Of a stretch of 5,745 nucleotides of DNA, positions 4,463 to 5,745 are shown piece after piece (position 1 is the stretch's first letter; every line of letters begins with the position of its first letter). The position numbers and the translations under genes are program-made. Origin of the DNA: Deltaproteobacteria bacterium (GTDB lineage Bacteria; Desulfobacterota; SM23-61). The notes beneath the pieces are model-generated. The model saw only the letters and a list, made by a program, of their open reading frames with translations. It had not been told where the DNA came from and did no database searches. The stretch spans positions 1-5,745 of the forward strand of contig JAPLIW010000511.1 of NCBI GenBank assembly GCA_026388915.1, given 5' to 3'.

Positions 4463-5745
4463 ATGGATCTGGTCATTCTCTCGGCCCGCATCTTTACCGG
4501 AAATGCAAAACAGCCATGGGTCGAGGCTCTGGGCATCAGGGACAACCAGATCGCCGTCGTAGGAACCGACCGGGAGGTGAAGAAAGCCTGCCGCCGGAAT
4601 ACACAAATCGTTGAGCTGAAGGGGAGGCTGGGGACCCCAGGGTTCGTGGATGCCCATACCCATTTTGTCAACTTCGGCCTGACCCTCCAGAGGGTGGGCC
4701 TCATGAATCTACCTTCTCTGGCCGAGTGCCGGGGGCGGATCCGAGAGGCGGTCGCGAGCTGTTCGCCGGGGGAGTGGATTATCGGCCGGGGATGGAACGA
4801 GCACTTCTGGGAGGAGAAAAGGGAGCCCACCCGCTTCGACTTGGACGACCTGACGCCCCACAACCCGGCCATGATGATCCGGGCCTGCGGTCACAGCGTC
4901 TGGGTGAATACGGCGGCCCTGGCTGCGGCCGGGATTACCCGTGACACAGCTGATCCTCCGGGAACCCGGATTGAAAGAGACCCCGTGAACGGTGAACCCA
5001 CGGGCCTTCTGAGAGAACTGCGCCGGCACATGGAAAAATTCATTCCGCCCCCCACCCTGGAAACGCGCAAGAAAGCCGCTCTGGCGGCGCAGGAGGAGGC
5101 CCTGCGCTTCGGCGTCACGGGGGTCCACTCCTGCGAAACCCTGCGGGAGTGGGAGGCCCTCTCCGCGCTGGAAGAAGAGGGAAAGCTGAAAATCCGGGTC
5201 CACCAAACGATTCCCTACGACGGCTTGGAAGAGGGACGGTCCCGTTCCCTCAGGCCCTGGAGGGGCGGGCAGCGGCTCTGGTTCGGTCAGGTCAAGCTTT
5301 ACGCCGACGGATCCCTGGGTTCCGGTACGGCTCTCCTACATGCTCCCTATGCCGATCATCCCGCGGACCGGGGGCTTGCCGTGCTGACTCCCCAGGCGCT
5401 GCGCAAAAGGGTCATGGAGGCTTACCGGAATGAATACAGTGTGGCCGTTCATGCCATCGGGGACAAGGCCGTAACAAACTCGCTGAAGGCCATCGCCTCG
5501 GCCAGAAAAGAATTCCCCGGGGCCCGGAGGGATCGAATCGAGCACGTCCAGCTTTTTCGGCCCGCCGATCTCACCCTGTTCCGGGAACTGGGGGTGGTGG
5601 CTTCGGTGCAGCCGGTGCACCTCTCCACGGACTGGGCCACGGCGGAAAAGAAGTGGGGGTCAGATCGCTGCCGGAACGGGTACGCCTGGAGATCGCTTCT
5701 CAAGGCGGGAATCCGGCTTCAATTCGGTTCGGATGCGCCCGTGGA
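4463..5745 (+). CDS. YtcJ-like metal-dependent amidohydrolase (Amidohydro_3 family), 3' partial
   Basis: The frame stays open to the window end, giving 427 codons; relatives are usually about 530-560 residues, so roughly the last fifth is missing. It should be a TIM-barrel hydrolase acting on amide or related C-N bonds. Visible family marks are PGFVDAHTHF (59-68) with metal ligands His65 and His67; GWNEHFW (110-116); CGHS with His144; VKLYADGSLGS (277-287) with Lys278 in the position of the carboxylated or bridging residue; VAVHAIGD (327-334, His330); RIEHVQ (358-363, His361); and FGSDAP (421-426, Asp424). All expected ligands are present, so it is probably active. There is no signal peptide, so it is likely cytoplasmic. 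The ATG has a strong site, AGGAAGGA at 4448-4455. Where many relatives have GSRTA, this protein has GSGTA (286-290). It follows the permeases by 140 bp and may process the imported solute; the substrate is unknown. Confidence 0.93.
   Translation, partial: MDLVILSARIFTGNAKQPWVEALGIRDNQIAVVGTDREVKKACRRNTQIVELKGRLGTPGFVDAHTHFVNFGLTLQRVGLMNLPSLAECRGRIREAVASCSPGEWIIGRGWNEHFWEEKREPTRFDLDDLTPHNPAMMIRACGHSVWVNTAALAAAGITRDTADPPGTRIERDPVNGEPTGLLRELRRHMEKFIPPPTLETRKKAALAAQEEALRFGVTGVHSCETLREWEALSALEEEGKLKIRVHQTIPYDGLEEGRSRSLRPWRGGQRLWFGQVKLYADGSLGSGTALLHAPYADHPADRGLAVLTPQALRKRVMEAYRNEYSVAVHAIGDKAVTNSLKAIASARKEFPGARRDRIEHVQLFRPADLTLFRELGVVASVQPVHLSTDWATAEKKWGSDRCRNGYAWRSLLKAGIRLQFGSDAPV

Overview
The window (5745 bp, fairly GC-rich in the genes and more AT-rich in the spacers) looks like a bacterial chromosome segment carrying a peptide/opine/nickel-type (Dpp/Opp family) ABC import operon on the + strand. 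Dispersed intergenic repeats built on CGCAGAG and on ACACAGAT, together with the protein style, suggest a Gram-negative organism of the former Deltaproteobacteria (Desulfobacterota-like). That placement is an inference and is weak.

Layout. 1-105: the last 34 codons of an unidentified gene. 106-556: a gene-free spacer holding a striking 32-bp perfect inverted repeat (193-224 and 386-417) around a 161-bp interior, an inner hairpin and a weak promoter candidate. 557-2164: a periplasmic solute-binding protein of the SBP_bac_5 family with a Sec signal peptide. 2165-2547: a 383-bp spacer packed with imperfect inverted repeats and hairpins. 2548-3483 and 3480-4322: two inner-membrane permeases of the DppB and DppC types, overlapping by 4 bp. 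4323-4462: a short spacer with a 10-bp tandem repeat. 4463-5745: a YtcJ-like amidohydrolase (Amidohydro_3 family) cut off by the window end.

How the parts fit. The binding protein would capture a solute in the periplasm and deliver it to the DppB/DppC heterodimer. No ATPase (DppD/DppF type) lies in the window, so it must be downstream or elsewhere. The amidohydrolase has no visible signal peptide and is probably cytoplasmic. Its position suggests that it hydrolyses the imported compound, perhaps an amide, N-acyl or cyclic-amide solute, but the substrate cannot be read from the sequence.

The genes are ordinary members of known families. I see no convincing novel enzymatic or defence system. 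The most unusual features are in the spacers: the long perfect inverted repeat upstream of the binding-protein gene, and the repeat-filled gap that separates the binding protein from its permeases.
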